A stretch of DNA of 64,000 nucleotides from CAIYYX01 sp035530135 (lineage in GTDB: Bacteria > Pseudomonadota > Gammaproteobacteria > Burkholderiales > Rhodocyclaceae): NCBI GenBank assembly GCA_035530135.1, contig DATKVJ010000006.1:1-64000 (forward strand), given 5' to 3'. Each line of letters begins with the position of its first letter. The first letter of the stretch is position 1. Below, piece by piece: positions 63,262 through 64,000 of this stretch. Below the pieces are notes generated by a model, which did not search any database, was not told where the DNA came from, and was given only the letters and a program-made list of their open reading frames with translations. Position numbers and translations under genes: made by a program.

Positions 63262-64000
63262 TCAAGCGCCCTCGGCCAGCGTCTGTTCCAGCCGGTCCAG
63301 GGTCTGGTAGGCGGGCAGCACCTGCGCGACGCTGGCGTTGGGTTCGCGCCCCTCGCGGATGGCGGCGAAGAACTCGCGGTCCTGCAGCTCGATGCCGTTC
63401 ATCGAGACGTCGACCTTGGAGACGTCGATCTGCCGGTCCTTGCCGTCGAACAGGTCGTCGTAGCGCGCGATGTAGGTGCCCTTGTCGCAGATGTAGCGGA
63501 AGAAGGTGCCCAGCGGCCCGTCGTTGTTGAAGGACAAGGAGAGCGTGCAGATCGCGCCCGAGGGCACCTTCATCTGGATCGACATGTCCATGGCGATGCC
63601 CAGCTGCGGATGGATCGGCCCCTGCAGCGCGTGCGCCTGGGAGGCGGTCTCGCCGGTCTGGTACTGGAACAGATCGACGGTGTGGCAGGCGTGGTGCCAG
63701 AGCAGGTGGTCGGTCCAACTGCGCGCCTGACCGAGCGCGTTGATGTTGCTGCGGCGGAAGAAGTAGGTCTGCACGTCCATCTGCTGGATCGCGAGCTCGC
63801 CCGCCTGGATCTTCTTGTGGATCCACTGATGGCTGGGGTTGAAGCGGCGGGTGTGGCCCGCCATCGCGATGAGGCCGGTCTGCTGCTGCAGGCGCACCAG
63901 CGCCTCGGCGTCGGCGCGCTTGTCGGCCATCGGGATCTCCACCTGCACGTGCTTGCCCGCCTTCATGCAGGCGATCGCCTGGGCGGCGTGCAGCTGCGTC
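63262..64000 (-). CDS. ligC: 4-carboxy-2-hydroxymuconate-6-semialdehyde dehydrogenase, N-terminal part cut by window edge
   Basis: The visible 245 residues are the catalytic part of a Gfo/Idh/MocA-fold dehydrogenase. VQVEIPMADKRADAEALV, AMAGHTRRFNPSHQWIH, AIQQMDVQTYFFRRSN, SWTDHLLWHHACHTVDLFQY and DVSMNGIELQDREFFAA agree closely with LigC/PmdC. It oxidises the LigAB product, in its hemiacetal form, to 2-pyrone-4,6-dicarboxylate with NAD(P)+. The frame stays open to base 64000; roughly 70 residues with the nucleotide-binding glycine motif are outside. First visible gene of ligC-AKR-araC. Confidence 0.94.
   Translation of the reverse strand, partial: TQLHAAQAIACMKAGKHVQVEIPMADKRADAEALVRLQQQTGLIAMAGHTRRFNPSHQWIHKKIQAGELAIQQMDVQTYFFRRSNINALGQARSWTDHLLWHHACHTVDLFQYQTGETASQAHALQGPIHPQLGIAMDMSIQMKVPSGAICTLSLSFNNDGPLGTFFRYICDKGTYIARYDDLFDGKDRQIDVSKVDVSMNGIELQDREFFAAIREGREPNASVAQVLPAYQTLDRLEQTLAEGA

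Overview
The window is a chromosomal segment of a GC-rich betaproteobacterium. A Rhodocyclales or Sterolibacteriaceae-like lineage is my guess from gene content: a gntR-sdhCDAB-sdhE-gltA-odhAB-lpd-zapE array back to back with mdh-citE-like-acnB, an aromatic-acid catabolic locus, and soft redox and signalling genes. I see no insertion sequence, prophage, CRISPR array or rRNA. Coding is dense, and most start choices could be settled by Shine-Dalgarno position or by ATGA/GTGA overlaps.

Layout. 1-3.3 kb: 3' part of mutS, then convergent slyD-like and bcp genes. 3.5-15.1 kb: one long minus-strand run encoding succinate dehydrogenase (sdhCDAB), its flavinylation factor (sdhE), citrate synthase, the whole 2-oxoglutarate dehydrogenase complex and ZapE. 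A GntR/UTRA regulator (15.2-15.9 kb) sits upstream of it. A perfect 13+13 bp palindrome (15944-15971) lies between this regulator and the divergent mdh, CitE-like lyase and acnB genes (16.1-20.7 kb), so most of the TCA cycle surrounds one probable operator.

20.8-31.4 kb is a signalling block. It holds a chemoreceptor with an unusual C-terminal sensor, then a minus-strand four-gene operon: hydrogenase-maturation-protease-like protein, tandem-PAS hybrid histidine kinase, single-domain response regulator, and GAF/HD-GYP phosphodiesterase. Divergent to it is a 1170-residue regulator with an OmpR/BTAD DNA-binding head, a degenerate cyclase-like domain, an AAA-type NTPase and a TPR-like tail. This is the most unusual part of the window.

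31.4-48.8 kb is mixed accessory metabolism: coniferyl-aldehyde-type dehydrogenase, SCP-x-like thiolase, MFS exporter, a YbhGFSR-like ABC exporter (HlyD, two ATPases, two permeases), a universal stress protein, a BCAM0308-family zinc-ribbon protein, a DUF1178 protein, two acyl-CoA ligases, a NapH-like membrane iron-sulfur protein and a FapA-family (DUF342) protein. A tRNA-Leu(UAA) gene and a split chromate transporter follow (48.9-50.2 kb).

50.2-64 kb looks like an aromatic or alpha-keto acid utilisation locus. It carries a LysR regulator divergent from a ThDP-dependent decarboxylase-like enzyme, a DctPQM TRAP transporter, an MFS carrier, a benzoate-CoA-ligase-like enzyme, protocatechuate 4,5-dioxygenase (ligAB), a second LysR, a PobR-like AraC regulator, an aldo/keto reductase, and ligC (CHMS dehydrogenase), which runs off the right edge. 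Uptake, activation, meta ring cleavage and semialdehyde oxidation are present. The later lactonase and hydratase steps are not in view.
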